64,000 bases of DNA from Streptomyces sp. NBC_00414 (GCF_036038375.1 NZ_CP107935.1:1178001-1242000); one strand, 5' to 3'; counted from the first letter of the stretch, positions 19,325 through 28,502 are shown. Notes: generated from the letters alone by a model not told the origin. A program made the numbers and translations.

Positions 19325-20734
19325 ATGGCCGTACCGATCGCGTTCACGCCCTCCCTGTCACCGGCCGAGAGGGCGGCGTACGGCAGGAGCGCCCGTAAAC
19401 GCGCCTCCCGTTCGTGCCACGGCTGGTTCGAGGCGGAGCAGGAGCGGCCCGACCCGGTCGAGGTGATAGAGCGTCAGTCGCAGTCCCGGCTGACCGAGTT
19501 GGTGCCGATCCGCTACGGACGCATGCTGGAGTCCCCGTTCCGCTTCTACCGGGGCGCCGCGTCGATCATGGCCACGGACCTCGGGCCCGTCCCGAACTCC
19601 GGCCTGACCGTGCAGCTCTGCGGGGACGCGCATCTGCTCAACTTCCGGCTGCTGGCCTCGCCGGAGCGTCATCTGGTCTTCGACATCAACGACTTCGACG
19701 AGACCCTGGCGGGGCCGTTCGAATGGGACGTCAAACGGCTGGCGGCCAGCTTCGCGATCGCCGCCCGGGCCAACGGATTCTCCGTCAAGAAGCAGAACCG
19801 CGTGGTCCAGGCCTGTGTGCAGGCCTACCGGCGGCGGATGCGGGAGTTCGCCGGCCTGCCCACGCTCGACATCTGGTACGCGCAGGACGACGTCGACCGG
19901 ATGCGGGAGCTGCTGGCCTCCTCGATGGACAAGCGGGCCAGGCGCCGTACCGCCGACGCGACCGCCCGGGCCAAGACGCGAACCCACCTCCAGGCGTTCG
20001 AGAAGCTCACCCGGGTCACGGCCGAGGGCAGGCGGATCACACCGGACCCCCCGCTGATCACTCCGCTCCGGGACCTGCTCACGGACTCCTCCGAGGCCGA
20101 CGAGGAGAAGGAGCTGCGGACCGTCGTGGACGGGTACGCGCGGACCCTGTCCTCCGAGCGCCGGCACCTGCTGCGCCACTACCGGCTCGTGGACATGGCC
20201 CGGAAGGTGGTGGGCGTCGGCAGTGTCGGAACGCGCTGCTGGATCCTGCTGCTGCTCGGCAGGGACGACGGGGATCCCCTGCTGCTGCAGGCCAAGGAGG
20301 CACAGGAGTCGGTCCTCGCCGCGCACACGAACGGCAACCACTTCGACAACCAGGGTTGCCGTGTGGTGGCGGGCCAGCGGCTCATCCAGACGACCAGTGA
20401 CATCTTCCTCGGCTGGACCAACGTCGTCGGTCTCGACGGCCGGGGCCGGGACTTCTACGTACGACAGCTGCGGGACTGGAAGGGCATCGCCCAGCCGGAG
20501 ACCATGGGCCCCGGGCTTCTCCGTCTGTTCGGGCAGCTGTGCGGCGCGTGTCTGGCGCGGGCGCACGCCCGGTCCGGCGACCCCGTGGCCATCGCCGCCT
20601 ATCTGGGCGGGAGCGACCGCTTCGACCGGGCGCTCACCGGATTCGCGCAGGCCTACGCCGACCAGAACGAGCGGGACTTCGAGACGCTGGGCGCCGCCGT
20701 CCGCGCCGGCAGGGTCCGCGCCGAGAGTCTCTGA
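19325..20734 (+). CDS. DUF2252 protein, kinase-like fold
   Basis: A 469-aa cytoplasmic protein of the DUF2252 family. Conserved blocks LCGDAHLLNF, FDINDFDET and the C-terminal TNVVGLDGRGRDFYVRQ are present. LCGDAHLLNF/FDINDFDE resembles the catalytic and metal-binding loops of aminoglycoside phosphotransferase-type kinases, so a small-molecule kinase activity is plausible but unproven. AGGAGG 8 nt before ATG 19325 sets the start. Confidence 0.88.
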   Translation: MAVPIAFTPSLSPAERAAYGRSARKRASRSCHGWFEAEQERPDPVEVIERQSQSRLTELVPIRYGRMLESPFRFYRGAASIMATDLGPVPNSGLTVQLCGDAHLLNFRLLASPERHLVFDINDFDETLAGPFEWDVKRLAASFAIAARANGFSVKKQNRVVQACVQAYRRRMREFAGLPTLDIWYAQDDVDRMRELLASSMDKRARRRTADATARAKTRTHLQAFEKLTRVTAEGRRITPDPPLITPLRDLLTDSSEADEEKELRTVVDGYARTLSSERRHLLRHYRLVDMARKVVGVGSVGTRCWILLLLGRDDGDPLLLQAKEAQESVLAAHTNGNHFDNQGCRVVAGQRLIQTTSDIFLGWTNVVGLDGRGRDFYVRQLRDWKGIAQPETMGPGLLRLFGQLCGACLARAHARSGDPVAIAAYLGGSDRFDRALTGFAQAYADQNERDFETLGAAVRAGRVRAESL

Positions 20735-20802
20735 GGACAGTCCTGGGGCACCCACGCACAGGCCGGCACTGAGGGCACACCCGCACAGGCCGGCGCGCGG
20801 CG

Positions 20803-21000
20803 TCACTCGGGGAGCTGGCGCATCTCCAGGACCCGGAGACCCAGCGACCGGCAGCGGGCCAGCAGTCCGAACAGGTGGGCCTCGTCGATCACGGGCCCGA
20901 ACAGGACGGTCTGACCGGACATCACCACGTGGTCCAGCTCCGGGAAGGAACCGACCATCGTCTCCGACATGTTTCCGTCGACTCGGATCTCGTAGCGCAT
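20803..21000 (-). CDS. Small conserved protein of unknown function (65 aa)
   Basis: Compact 65-aa alpha/beta sequence (MRYEIRVDGNMSETMVGSFP...) without cysteines or a membrane segment. GGGAGAA 7 nt before the ATG supports it. The palindrome at 21094 lies 94 nt upstream. I do not recognise a named family. The size and fold-like pattern suggest a small ligand- or protein-binding domain. Confidence 0.7.
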   Translation of the reverse strand: MRYEIRVDGNMSETMVGSFPELDHVVMSGQTVLFGPVIDEAHLFGLLARCRSLGLRVLEMRQLPE

Positions 21001-21093
21001 GAGCTGCTTCTCCCGATGACCTGGGACAGGCGGGCCGCGCCCCTCCTCACTCGCCCTTCTTCACGATCCTGCGTCTCACCGTGCCACCCGGCC

Positions 21094-21110
21094 TCACCCC
21101 GGAGAGGTGA
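21094..21110 (-). promoter_or_regulatory. Stress-block palindrome, copy 3 (one mismatch)
   Basis: TCACCC-CGGAG-AGGTGA, 94 nt upstream of the 65-aa gene. The minus strand reads GGGGTGAGGCC after the dyad centre, as in other copies. Confidence 0.55.
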
Positions 21111-21150
21111 AACGACGATCCGTCGGCGTGCGCGGCGGGGCGTCAGCACA

Positions 21151-21198
21151 TGCGGCGGTGCGTCGGTGCGCCAACGCCTGCGGCGGTGCGTCGGTGCG
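21151..21198 (+). repeat. 20-bp perfect direct repeat, 28-bp period
   Basis: TGCGGCGGTGCGTCGGTGCG occurs at 21151-21170 and again at 21179-21198. Degenerate GTGCGTCA elements follow up to the end of the adjoining membrane-protein gene at 21213. Non-coding. Confidence 0.7.
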
Positions 21199-21212
21199 TC
21201 ACGCAGTGCTTG

Positions 21213-21734
21213 TCAGTGCGTCACGAAGAGCTTGAACGAGATGATCAGCAGGCCGAGCAGCAGATTCACCGCGGCGGTGACGGCCATCAGACGCCGGGAG
21301 GCGCCGCCCCGTCGTGCCGCGGCTGTCGACCAGCCCACCTGACCGGCCACGGCGACGGCGAGCGCCAGCCACAGGGTGCTCTCCATGCCCAGGCCCAGCA
21401 AGGGACTGACGGCCACGACGATCGCGGGCGGGACGGCCGCCTTGACGATCGGCCACTCGTCGCGGCACGCGCTCAGAACGGCCCGCCGGTCCGGGCTCTG
21501 CTGCATCAGCCGCGCGCCGAACACCTGGGCGTGGACGTGCGCGATCCAGAACGCCACTCCGGTGAGCAGCAACAGCAGCACCAGTTCCAGACGGGGGAAC
21601 GAGCCGAGTGTGCCGGCTCCGATGATCACGGAGGCGGCGAGCATGGATCCGTAGACGCCACCGGTGCAGTCGGCCCGGGCCCTTCGCTCCGCGTTGCGCG
21701 CCGCCCTGGGGGTGGCATGCCCGGTTTCGGACAT
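21213..21734 (-). CDS. Four-helix membrane protein of unknown function (173 aa)
   Basis: After a charged N-terminus four hydrophobic segments occur (about 32-50, 53-72, 100-130 and 150-170), in a layout suggestive of a small permease-like protein. GGGAG 9 nt before ATG 21734 decides the start over in-frame codons upstream. The palindrome copy at 21892 lies 158 nt upstream. Family not recognised. Confidence 0.75.
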   Translation of the reverse strand: MSETGHATPRAARNAERRARADCTGGVYGSMLAASVIIGAGTLGSFPRLELVLLLLLTGVAFWIAHVHAQVFGARLMQQSPDRRAVLSACRDEWPIVKAAVPPAIVVAVSPLLGLGMESTLWLALAVAVAGQVGWSTAAARRGGASRRLMAVTAAVNLLLGLLIISFKLFVTH

Positions 21735-21891
21735 CTCGATCTCCCTTCGGGCTCGGCACACCGGGCCGAGCACGCCGAACCGGGCGCGCCGCACCGCATC
21801 GCGTCGCATGGAGCAGCGGAAGGAGTCGCTCCGGCGGGTCGGCCGTACCGGCCGTCCTGTCCCATGGCACGCGAAGAGACCGCACGGCGCC

Positions 21892-21908
21892 TCACCCGTC
21901 ATGGGCGA
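21892..21908 (-). promoter_or_regulatory. Stress-block palindrome, copy 4 (one mismatch)
   Basis: TCACCC-GTCAT-GGGCGA in the gap between the LAL regulator stop and the 173-aa membrane protein, 158 nt upstream of the latter. Confidence 0.5.
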
Positions 21909-21971
21909 CCCTTGGCTCGCACGACCTGGGCGATCCCGGCCGGCCACGGTTGTGCCGTACTCGGGCCGTGG

Positions 21972-24716
21972 TCACAGCAACCGCAGTTCGCGCGCGCGGC
22001 GGACCGCGTCGCTGCGCCGGTTCACCGCCAGTTTCCGGTAGACGCTCTTGAGGTGGGTCTTGACCGTGTTCACCGACACGTACAGGTCGGCGGCGATCTC
22101 CTCCGTCGACATCATCTGGGCCAGCCGCCGGAGCACATCGCGCTCGCGTCCGCTCAGCGGCTCGACGACCAGCGGCGGAGGCCGGCCCTCCGCCGACCGG
22201 GCCGGCCCGGTCGGCGGAGGCGAACCGGGAGCCAGCCAGCCCGCGGCCAGAACGCGCAGGGGCGCCATGTCCAGCGAAGGCCTGATCCACGGACCGGCCT
22301 CGAGGAAGGGCCGCCGCAGACGCTCGCTCCGCGCCTCCCGCAGCGCCTGCGCGACAAGTCTGTGCGAGGCCGCGCGGTCGCCCGCCCCGTCCGCGGCCTC
22401 CGCTCTCACCAGCATGGCCCGTACGGTCACCGCGGGGCCGGTGGGGTCCTCGGGGCACAGCCCGTCGAGCAGGGCGATCGCCGCGTCGGGCCTGCCCGCG
22501 GCGAGCTGGGCGCGGGCAGCCCCCACGGCGCACGCCGCCTGGGCGTCGGGGGCCGTCTGCAGCACTTTGACGGCTGTCTCGGGGCGGCCTTCGGCCAGGT
22601 GTGCGGCGGAGGCGATCAGGGCCGTGTGCCCCTGGGCCCACGGCGAGGCGACGTCGGCGCGGACGGCGGTCTCCACCGCCGCGAGTGCGGCTCGCGGTCT
22701 GCCGCGGGCCAGGAGCAGACGCGCGGTGACGATCGCCCGGCCCGCCTCCGTCACCGGGTCGCGCGTCCCGCCGTCCTGGTGGGCCGCCTCGTGGAGCAGT
22801 GCCTGGGCCCGGCCGAGTTCGTTGCGGTCGACGGCCACCGCTGCCAGGACGAGCCGCCCGACGACCGAACCCGACGCATGCGCGGGGCCGGGCGGACCCG
22901 CGGGGTCGGACGGATGCGCGAGGCCGGACCCCTCCGTCCCGGATGTCGCCACCAGAACCCTGCGCTCCGCCCTGCCGAGCCAGCCGTGCAGGTAGTCGAT
23001 CAGGGCCAGGCGGCCCAGGCAGTCCTCCCGCGCCGACGCCGTCGCGGCCGTGCCGGAGCTGTCGTCGGTCACCGTGGACAGCGCCGCGCGCGCGTCCTCG
23101 AAACGCCCGGCCCACAGCCGTGTGGAGCCCAGGTGGGTCTGCAGGAGGGCGGTGACCTCGGGATGCTTGTCCAGGAAGTGGGCGGGGACCTCCTCCTGGA
23201 GTCTCGCGGCGGCCCGCGCGGCCGTCTCCGCCCGCCCCGGCGAACCGGTCAGCCGTGCCGCCAGTGTTTCCAGCAGCGCGCAGCTCAGCCGGGCGGCGGC
23301 CTGCGCCGCTCCCCCGCCGGGCGGACCGTCCTCCCGGTCCAGGCTCTGCCGCGCCCGGCGCAGGCTGGGCAGGCCGTGTTCCAGGTCGCACCGGGCCAGC
23401 TCCCGGGCCGCGCGTACGAGGTCCGCGGCGGGGCTCGTGGCCTCGGGCCCCATCCCGGCGAACAGCGCGGTCAGGTCGTCGGAGCGCAGGCCCGTGAACA
23501 GTTCACCGATGGCGAGGTCGTCGACGAGCGCACCGGCGGTGAAGTCCCAGTCGCCCGCGGCGGCACCCTGCCCCAGCGTCTCGGCGAGAGAGCCGGAGCA
23601 CCGCAGCCAGGCCGCCGCCCGCCGATGGAGTTCGGGCTCAAGGCCGGGTGAGCGCATCCGCAGATGGGCTCGGAGGATCTCGCCGAACAGCGGGTGGAGG
23701 CGGTACCAGGTGTGCCCGAGGTCCTCGACGAACGCGTTCTCGCGGTGCAGCCCCGCCAGGATGGGTTCGGCGTCGGCGCGTTCCGTCAGCGCGTTCGCCA
23801 GGGCGGGACTGAAACGGTCGAGGACGCTCACCCTCAGCAGGAGGTCCTGGGCCTCGGGCGTCTGCCGCTTGAGCACTTCCGCCAGGAGGAAGTCGGCGAC
23901 CGTGGAGCGGCCTGCCTCGAACTCCTTGAGATACGTCTCCGGATTCGGGCTCTCCCGCGCGGCCAGGGCACACAGGCGCAGGCCCGCGGCCCATCCCCGG
24001 GTGCGTTCCACGAGTGCGCGAGCGGCGTGGACCGGAACACGCAGTCCGTGGGTCTCCAGGAGCACGGCCGCCTCCTCCGGGGTGAAGGCCAGCTCCGCGT
24101 CCCTGATCTCGGTCATGTCGCCGGCCGCCCGGTAGCGGTGCAGCGGCAGCAGCGGTTCGGTGCGGGTGACCAGGATCAGGCGCAGGCCCCGGCCCGCGTG
24201 GTGCAGGACGAACTCCAGCTGCTCCGCGATCTCCGGGTCGGTGACACGGTCGTACTGGTCGATCACCACGGTCACGGCCGCATCCCGGGCGCTCAGTTCG
24301 GCGGCCAGCCGGGCCAGGAGCGGGTGGTCCACACGGCCGACGTCGGCGGGGTCGCCGAGTTCGGCCGACCTCGGCACACCGGAGGCGCGCAGGGCCTGGA
24401 GGAAGTAGGCCCAGAACACTCCCGGCTGCTGGTCCGTCGCCTCGCTGGTCAGCCAGGCGAGGGGCCCGTCCCGCCCGGTGGCCCAGTCGGCGACCAGCAG
24501 GGTCTTGCCCGCGCCCGCGGCTCCGTTGACCAGGGTCAGCGGTGTCAGGAGGGACCGGTCGAGATGCCGTACCAGCCGGTCGCGCCGCAGGAACATCGCC
24601 GGACGTCCGGGCACGGCGAACCTCGTACGCAGAAACGGGTCACCCCGGGGATCGGCATGCGGTGCCGTCGGTACCGAACCGTTCGTCTCGCACCCGGCCA
24701 TGGCGCTCACCACCAC
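21972..24716 (-). CDS. LuxR-family LAL/MalT-type ATP-dependent regulator
   Basis: A 914-aa STAND-class transcription activator. Walker A GAAGAGKT (65-72), Walker B VTVVIDQYD, a winged-helix/NB-ARC-like region, a long TPR-like helical sensor (about 380-820) and a C-terminal LuxR HTH (about 850-914, LSGRERDVLRRLAQMMSTEEIA). Such proteins switch on operons when an inducer binds and ATP is bound. The start is uncertain: GTG 24716 or ATG 24701, neither with a good ribosome site. It sits inside the palindrome-marked stress block but lacks the palindrome itself. Confidence 0.9.
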   Translation of the reverse strand: MVVSAMAGCETNGSVPTAPHADPRGDPFLRTRFAVPGRPAMFLRRDRLVRHLDRSLLTPLTLVNGAAGAGKTLLVADWATGRDGPLAWLTSEATDQQPGVFWAYFLQALRASGVPRSAELGDPADVGRVDHPLLARLAAELSARDAAVTVVIDQYDRVTDPEIAEQLEFVLHHAGRGLRLILVTRTEPLLPLHRYRAAGDMTEIRDAELAFTPEEAAVLLETHGLRVPVHAARALVERTRGWAAGLRLCALAARESPNPETYLKEFEAGRSTVADFLLAEVLKRQTPEAQDLLLRVSVLDRFSPALANALTERADAEPILAGLHRENAFVEDLGHTWYRLHPLFGEILRAHLRMRSPGLEPELHRRAAAWLRCSGSLAETLGQGAAAGDWDFTAGALVDDLAIGELFTGLRSDDLTALFAGMGPEATSPAADLVRAARELARCDLEHGLPSLRRARQSLDREDGPPGGGAAQAAARLSCALLETLAARLTGSPGRAETAARAAARLQEEVPAHFLDKHPEVTALLQTHLGSTRLWAGRFEDARAALSTVTDDSSGTAATASAREDCLGRLALIDYLHGWLGRAERRVLVATSGTEGSGLAHPSDPAGPPGPAHASGSVVGRLVLAAVAVDRNELGRAQALLHEAAHQDGGTRDPVTEAGRAIVTARLLLARGRPRAALAAVETAVRADVASPWAQGHTALIASAAHLAEGRPETAVKVLQTAPDAQAACAVGAARAQLAAGRPDAAIALLDGLCPEDPTGPAVTVRAMLVRAEAADGAGDRAASHRLVAQALREARSERLRRPFLEAGPWIRPSLDMAPLRVLAAGWLAPGSPPPTGPARSAEGRPPPLVVEPLSGRERDVLRRLAQMMSTEEIAADLYVSVNTVKTHLKSVYRKLAVNRRSDAVRRARELRLL

Positions 24717-24839
24717 TGTTCTCAGGCCACACGGTCAGCGCTTCCTCCCCAGCATCCCAGGGTTCCCCGATACCTGCGCGTCGCGCGGGCGTCCCCGGGC
24801 GCGGACCGGTTCCGGTGGCCTCGAACTCCGCCCCGGCGC

Positions 24840-26660
24840 TCAGCCGAGGGCGTCCATCTCCTGGTCGAGGGAGAGGGCGGCCGTGATGAGCGCCAGGTGC
24901 GTGAACGCCTGCGGGAAGTTTCCGAGCTGCTCCCCCGTCGAGCCGATCTCCTCCGCGAACAGGCCCACGGGATTGGCGTAGGTGAGCATCTTGTCGAAGG
25001 CGTACCTGGCCGGGCCGAGCTGACCGGCCTGCGCCAGCGCGTCGACGTACAGGAAGCTGCACAGGGAGAACGTGCCCTCGCTGCCGCGCAGACCGTCCGG
25101 GGACGCCTGCGGGTCGTAGCGCTGGACGAGGCTGTCGGAGACGAGTTCCTGTTCCATCGCTTCGAGGGTGGACAGCCAGCGCGGGTCCTTCGGCGAGATG
25201 AAGCCGACGGAGGGCATGAGCAGCAGGGACGCGTCGAGGGTGGTGTCCTCGTAGTTCTGGACGAACGACTGGCGCTCGGTGCTCCAGCCGCGCTCCATCA
25301 CCTGGCGAAGGATGTTGTCCCGGGCCGTGGTCCACTCCGGGATGTCGGCGGGCCGGGCGAAGTCACGGGCCATCCGGATGCCCCGGTCGAAGGCGACCCA
25401 GCACATGAGACGGCTGTAGGTGAAGTCCTTCTGCCCGCCGCGCGTCTCCCAGATCCCCTCGTCGGGCCGGTCCCAGGCCTTGACCAGCCAGTCCAGCACA
25501 CCGGACAGCGCCTGCCAGCCGTCGTACGGCGGCGCGTTGCCGGCGCCCTGCACCGTATGGGACAGGGCGAACACCGCCTCGCCGTAGATGTCGAGCTGGA
25601 GCTGTCCCGCGGCGCCGTTGCCCGCGTACACCGGCGCCGATCCGCGGTAGCCCTCGAAGTGGTCGAGGGTCTCCTCCGGCAGTTCGGGGTCGCCGTCGAC
25701 GCGGTACATGATCTGCAGGGGTTCGCCGCTGACCGTGCGGCCCGCCCTCAGCCGGTCGCCGAGCCAGGCGCGGAACGCGTGCGCCTCCTCGATGTGGCCG
25801 AGGCCCAGCAGGGCGCCGACCGACATCGAGCCGTCCCGCACCCAGGTGTAGCGGTAGTCCCAGTTGCGGCCGCCGCCGATCTGTTCGGGCAGCCCCATGG
25901 TGGGTGCCGCGACGGGCGCCCCGGTCGGCGCGTACGTGAGCAGTTTCAGGGTGATGGCCGCCCTGTTCACCATGTCCTGCCAGCGTCCGCGGTAGCTGCT
26001 GCGGCGTACCCACGCGTGCCAGAAGTCCCGGGTGCTCTCGAAGAGCGCCCGGACGTCCGAGGGTGTCAGTGGCGGTACGGCAGTGTCGTCGGCATCGCCG
26101 ACCGTCAGGGCGAGGGCGGCGAAATCCCCCTCCTCCATGGTCAGTTCGCCGCGGATGTCATCGCCTTCCCTGTTCCACCGCACCGGGCCGACCGTCTGCA
26201 CCACGGCCTGGGCGCCGGGGGCGTCGAAGCGCACGGTGTCCCCGCCGAGGTCGACGCGGTGCCCGGCGCGGCCGTAGTCGAAGCGCGGCCTGCACTCCAG
26301 TGAGAAGCGGACCAGGCCGCGGGTCACCCGCAGGATCCTGACGAGCCGGTGCCGGCCCACCGCGCGCTCGGGGCGCTCCACCGGCATGAAGTCGACCACT
26401 TCGCCGACGCCCGACTCCGTCAGGAACCGCGTCACCAGGATCGCGGTGTCCTGAAGGTAGATCTGCACCGGTGGCTGCGCCGTCTCGGCGGACACGGTGA
26501 AGTGACCACCGCGGTCGTGGTCGAGGAGCGAGGCGAACACGCTGGGCGAGTCGAACCTGGGCGCGCACAGCCAGTCGACCGTGCCGTCGGAGGAGACCAG
26601 TGCGGCGGTCTGGAGGTCACCGACCAGTCCGTGGTCGGCGATGGGGGGATAGCGTCGCAT
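24840..26660 (-). CDS. GH15 family glycoside hydrolase, trehalase/glucoamylase-like
   Basis: A 606-aa cytoplasmic enzyme with an N-terminal beta-sandwich (about 1-220) and a C-terminal (alpha/alpha)6 barrel. The barrel shows GGGRNWDYRYTWVRDGSM and EEIGSTGEQLGNFPQAFTH, the hallmark segments of GH15. The actinobacterial cytosolic members characterised so far hydrolyse trehalose; glucoamylase activity is the alternative. No signal peptide. ATG 26660 fits the family start (MRRYPPIADHGLVGD). The palindrome at 26764 lies 104 nt upstream. Trehalose turnover fits a stress block. Confidence 0.9.
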   Translation of the reverse strand: MRRYPPIADHGLVGDLQTAALVSSDGTVDWLCAPRFDSPSVFASLLDHDRGGHFTVSAETAQPPVQIYLQDTAILVTRFLTESGVGEVVDFMPVERPERAVGRHRLVRILRVTRGLVRFSLECRPRFDYGRAGHRVDLGGDTVRFDAPGAQAVVQTVGPVRWNREGDDIRGELTMEEGDFAALALTVGDADDTAVPPLTPSDVRALFESTRDFWHAWVRRSSYRGRWQDMVNRAAITLKLLTYAPTGAPVAAPTMGLPEQIGGGRNWDYRYTWVRDGSMSVGALLGLGHIEEAHAFRAWLGDRLRAGRTVSGEPLQIMYRVDGDPELPEETLDHFEGYRGSAPVYAGNGAAGQLQLDIYGEAVFALSHTVQGAGNAPPYDGWQALSGVLDWLVKAWDRPDEGIWETRGGQKDFTYSRLMCWVAFDRGIRMARDFARPADIPEWTTARDNILRQVMERGWSTERQSFVQNYEDTTLDASLLLMPSVGFISPKDPRWLSTLEAMEQELVSDSLVQRYDPQASPDGLRGSEGTFSLCSFLYVDALAQAGQLGPARYAFDKMLTYANPVGLFAEEIGSTGEQLGNFPQAFTHLALITAALSLDQEMDALG

Positions 26661-26763
26661 GGTCGGTGCTCCCTTCCGGCCGGAGCGCCCCCGGGCGTCG
26701 AATGCCCGGGCACCGTGTCACGCTCCACGACTGCCAACATCGCCGCGCAGCGCCGTGCGGGCC

Positions 26764-26780
26764 TCCCCCGCGACGGGTGA
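26764..26780 (-). promoter_or_regulatory. Stress-block palindrome, copy 5 (one mismatch)
   Basis: TCCCCC-GCGAC-GGGTGA, 104 nt upstream of the GH15 gene. Confidence 0.5.
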
Positions 26781-26890
26781 GATCGCCCGCCCCGACCGGA
26801 AACACAGGCTCCGCACGCCTTGCCGACGCGCCCCGAGGCGTCTTCCAGGAACGCGGACCTCAGGGGCGCGGGGAACTGCCCGACGGGAGT

Positions 26891-26909
26891 TCGGGGGCGG
26901 AGCCCCCGA
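26891..26909 (-). terminator. Probable terminator of the lipoprotein gene
   Basis: TCGGGGGC-GGA-GCCCCCGA, a perfect 8-bp stem 25 nt past the lipoprotein stop, without a T-run as is common in Streptomyces. The adjoining GGGGCGCGGGGAACTGC-like sequence is a frequent Streptomyces intergenic element. Confidence 0.55.
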
Positions 26910-26933
26910 GGCAGTGACGGGAGGCCCCGCCGC

Positions 26934-27911
26934 TCAGGAGAAGAGGGCGTCCACATCCGGCTGCTTGTCGCCGAAGAGTCCGTCCTGCTCACCGAGGGAC
27001 GCCAGCTTCTCCAGGGAGGCCATGTCGACGTCCGGCGGCCAGTTCGGCAGGGTGAGCTTCTCCAGGACATCACCGCCGATCTTGGTGTACGTCGTCAGGA
27101 CCTGGCGTGCCTCGTCGGGGTGGTCGGTGGCGTACTGGAGAGACTCGGTCATCGCCTCGGTGAACTTCTTCACCAGGCCGGGCTTCTGCTTCGCCAACTG
27201 GGCGGAGGTGAAGTACGTGGCCACGGTGAGCTTCGGGTCCGTCTCGGCGAACGGTGACGCCACGACGCGGGCGCCCTTCGCCTTGGCGATGGTCATCGCG
27301 GGCTCACCCATCCAGGCGGCGTCCACGCGCCCGTCGTCCAGTGCGGCCGGCATCTGGTCGAACGGGATCTCCACGAACTCGACCTCGGACGGGTCGCCGC
27401 CGGCGGCGCGGACCGACTCGCGCACCGTGGTGTCCCCGATGTTCTGCAGGGTGTTCACCGCGACCGTGTGTCCGGCGAGGTCCTCGGCCGACTTGATCGG
27501 GCTGTCCTTGCTGACGCCCACACCGGTGACGTCACCCCCGACCTTGCCGTTGGACGCCGCGCCGTTCACCACGGACTTGACCGGGACTCCTTTGACCTGC
27601 GCGACCATCAGCGACGTGGTGTTGCTGAAACCGAACTGGAACTGGCCGCTCACCACACCGGGGATGATCGCCGCGCCGCCCTGGGCACTCACCATGTCGA
27701 GCTGGATGCCGCGGCTGTCGAAGAATCCCTTCTTCTGTCCCAGGTAGAGCGGGGCCACGTCGACGATCGGGATGATGCCGACCTTGACCTTGGTGGTCCC
27801 GTCCCCGTTCGAGGACGACGAATCGCCGGACCCCGAGCCGGACGATCCGCATCCGGCCGTGGCGACGATCGTGGTCAGCACTGCGACAAGCCCGAGAACG
27901 CGCCTCTGCAT
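26934..27911 (-). CDS. ABC transporter substrate-binding lipoprotein, NMT1/SsuA-like, orphan
   Basis: A 325-aa membrane-anchored periplasmic-type binding protein. The lipobox ATAG-C21 is followed by a Gly/Ser linker and an NMT1-like domain (KVGIIPIVDVAPLYLGQKKGF, then a two-lobed pattern). Relatives bind nitrate, sulfonates, taurine or thiamine precursors; this one cannot be assigned. No permease or ATPase gene is adjacent, so it must share a transporter encoded elsewhere. A perfect palindrome lies 85 nt upstream. Confidence 0.88.
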   Translation of the reverse strand: MQRRVLGLVAVLTTIVATAGCGSSGSGSGDSSSSNGDGTTKVKVGIIPIVDVAPLYLGQKKGFFDSRGIQLDMVSAQGGAAIIPGVVSGQFQFGFSNTTSLMVAQVKGVPVKSVVNGAASNGKVGGDVTGVGVSKDSPIKSAEDLAGHTVAVNTLQNIGDTTVRESVRAAGGDPSEVEFVEIPFDQMPAALDDGRVDAAWMGEPAMTIAKAKGARVVASPFAETDPKLTVATYFTSAQLAKQKPGLVKKFTEAMTESLQYATDHPDEARQVLTTYTKIGGDVLEKLTLPNWPPDVDMASLEKLASLGEQDGLFGDKQPDVDALFS

Positions 27912-28311
27912 GGGCTCCTCCTGCAGCTCGGTTTCACGGCCCGACTCATGTTGTGCATTTTCCTGACGGCAGAAATGTACAGACCCAGCTTGGCGCTGTC
28001 AGTACTCCTGACAGGGGTGGCTGCGCCCGTGCCGATCGCGCGGGCCACCACGACCGGCGCTCCGGTGTCGGCAGGCGGCTCGTCGACGCGCCGCGACAGG
28101 ACGACACACAGCGAAGATCGTTTATGCGCGCCCTCCGATTTTCACGCGATCATCGCAACTTGATTTCGGAATCTACTTTCCCCGACGGGAGTGATCCGGC
28201 CGTTCGGAGGAACCACGTCGAATTCTCGGACGGCCGCGTTTGGAGCGGCTCTCGCCGGTCAGCCGTAACAGTAGATCGGACGGACAAGCATCAGTGAGGA
28301 CGTGATCCGCA
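27912..28311. other. Intergenic region, no gene seen
   Basis: About 400 bp of less G+C-rich DNA between the divergent lipoprotein and CsbD genes. Apart from the palindrome at 27996 I see no convincing coding frame, and no clear -10/-35 pair. Confidence 0.5.
27996..28014 (-). promoter_or_regulatory. Perfect palindrome upstream of the binding-protein gene
   Basis: CTGTCAG-TACTC-CTGACAG, 7-bp arms and 5-nt spacer, 85 nt before the lipoprotein start. Its size and symmetry fit a dimeric repressor site. The cognate regulator is not identifiable here. Confidence 0.6.
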
Positions 28312-28485
28312 GTGGCCGAGAACGAGAAGGCGAAGGCGAAGACCGAGCAGGCCAAGGGCAAGGTCAAGAAGACCGTCGGCCAGGCCGTCGGCAACGAGCG
28401 CCTGACCGCCGAAGGCAAGGCGGAGCAGTCCAAGGGTGACGCCCGCCAGGCCAAGGAGAAGACCAAGGACGTATTCAAGCATTGA
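28312..28485 (+). CDS. CsbD-family stress protein (57 aa)
   Basis: Small Lys/Ala/Glu-rich helical protein (VAENEKAKAKTEQAKGKVKK...) of the CsbD family, a sigma-B-controlled general stress protein in Bacillus. The frame KGKVKKTVGQAVGNERL is diagnostic. GTG start with GAGGA 11 nt upstream. A strong terminator follows 17 nt after the stop, so it is monocistronic. Molecular function unknown. Confidence 0.92.
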   Translation: MAENEKAKAKTEQAKGKVKKTVGQAVGNERLTAEGKAEQSKGDARQAKEKTKDVFKH

Positions 28486-28502
28486 GGCTCATCCAATGCG
28501 GA

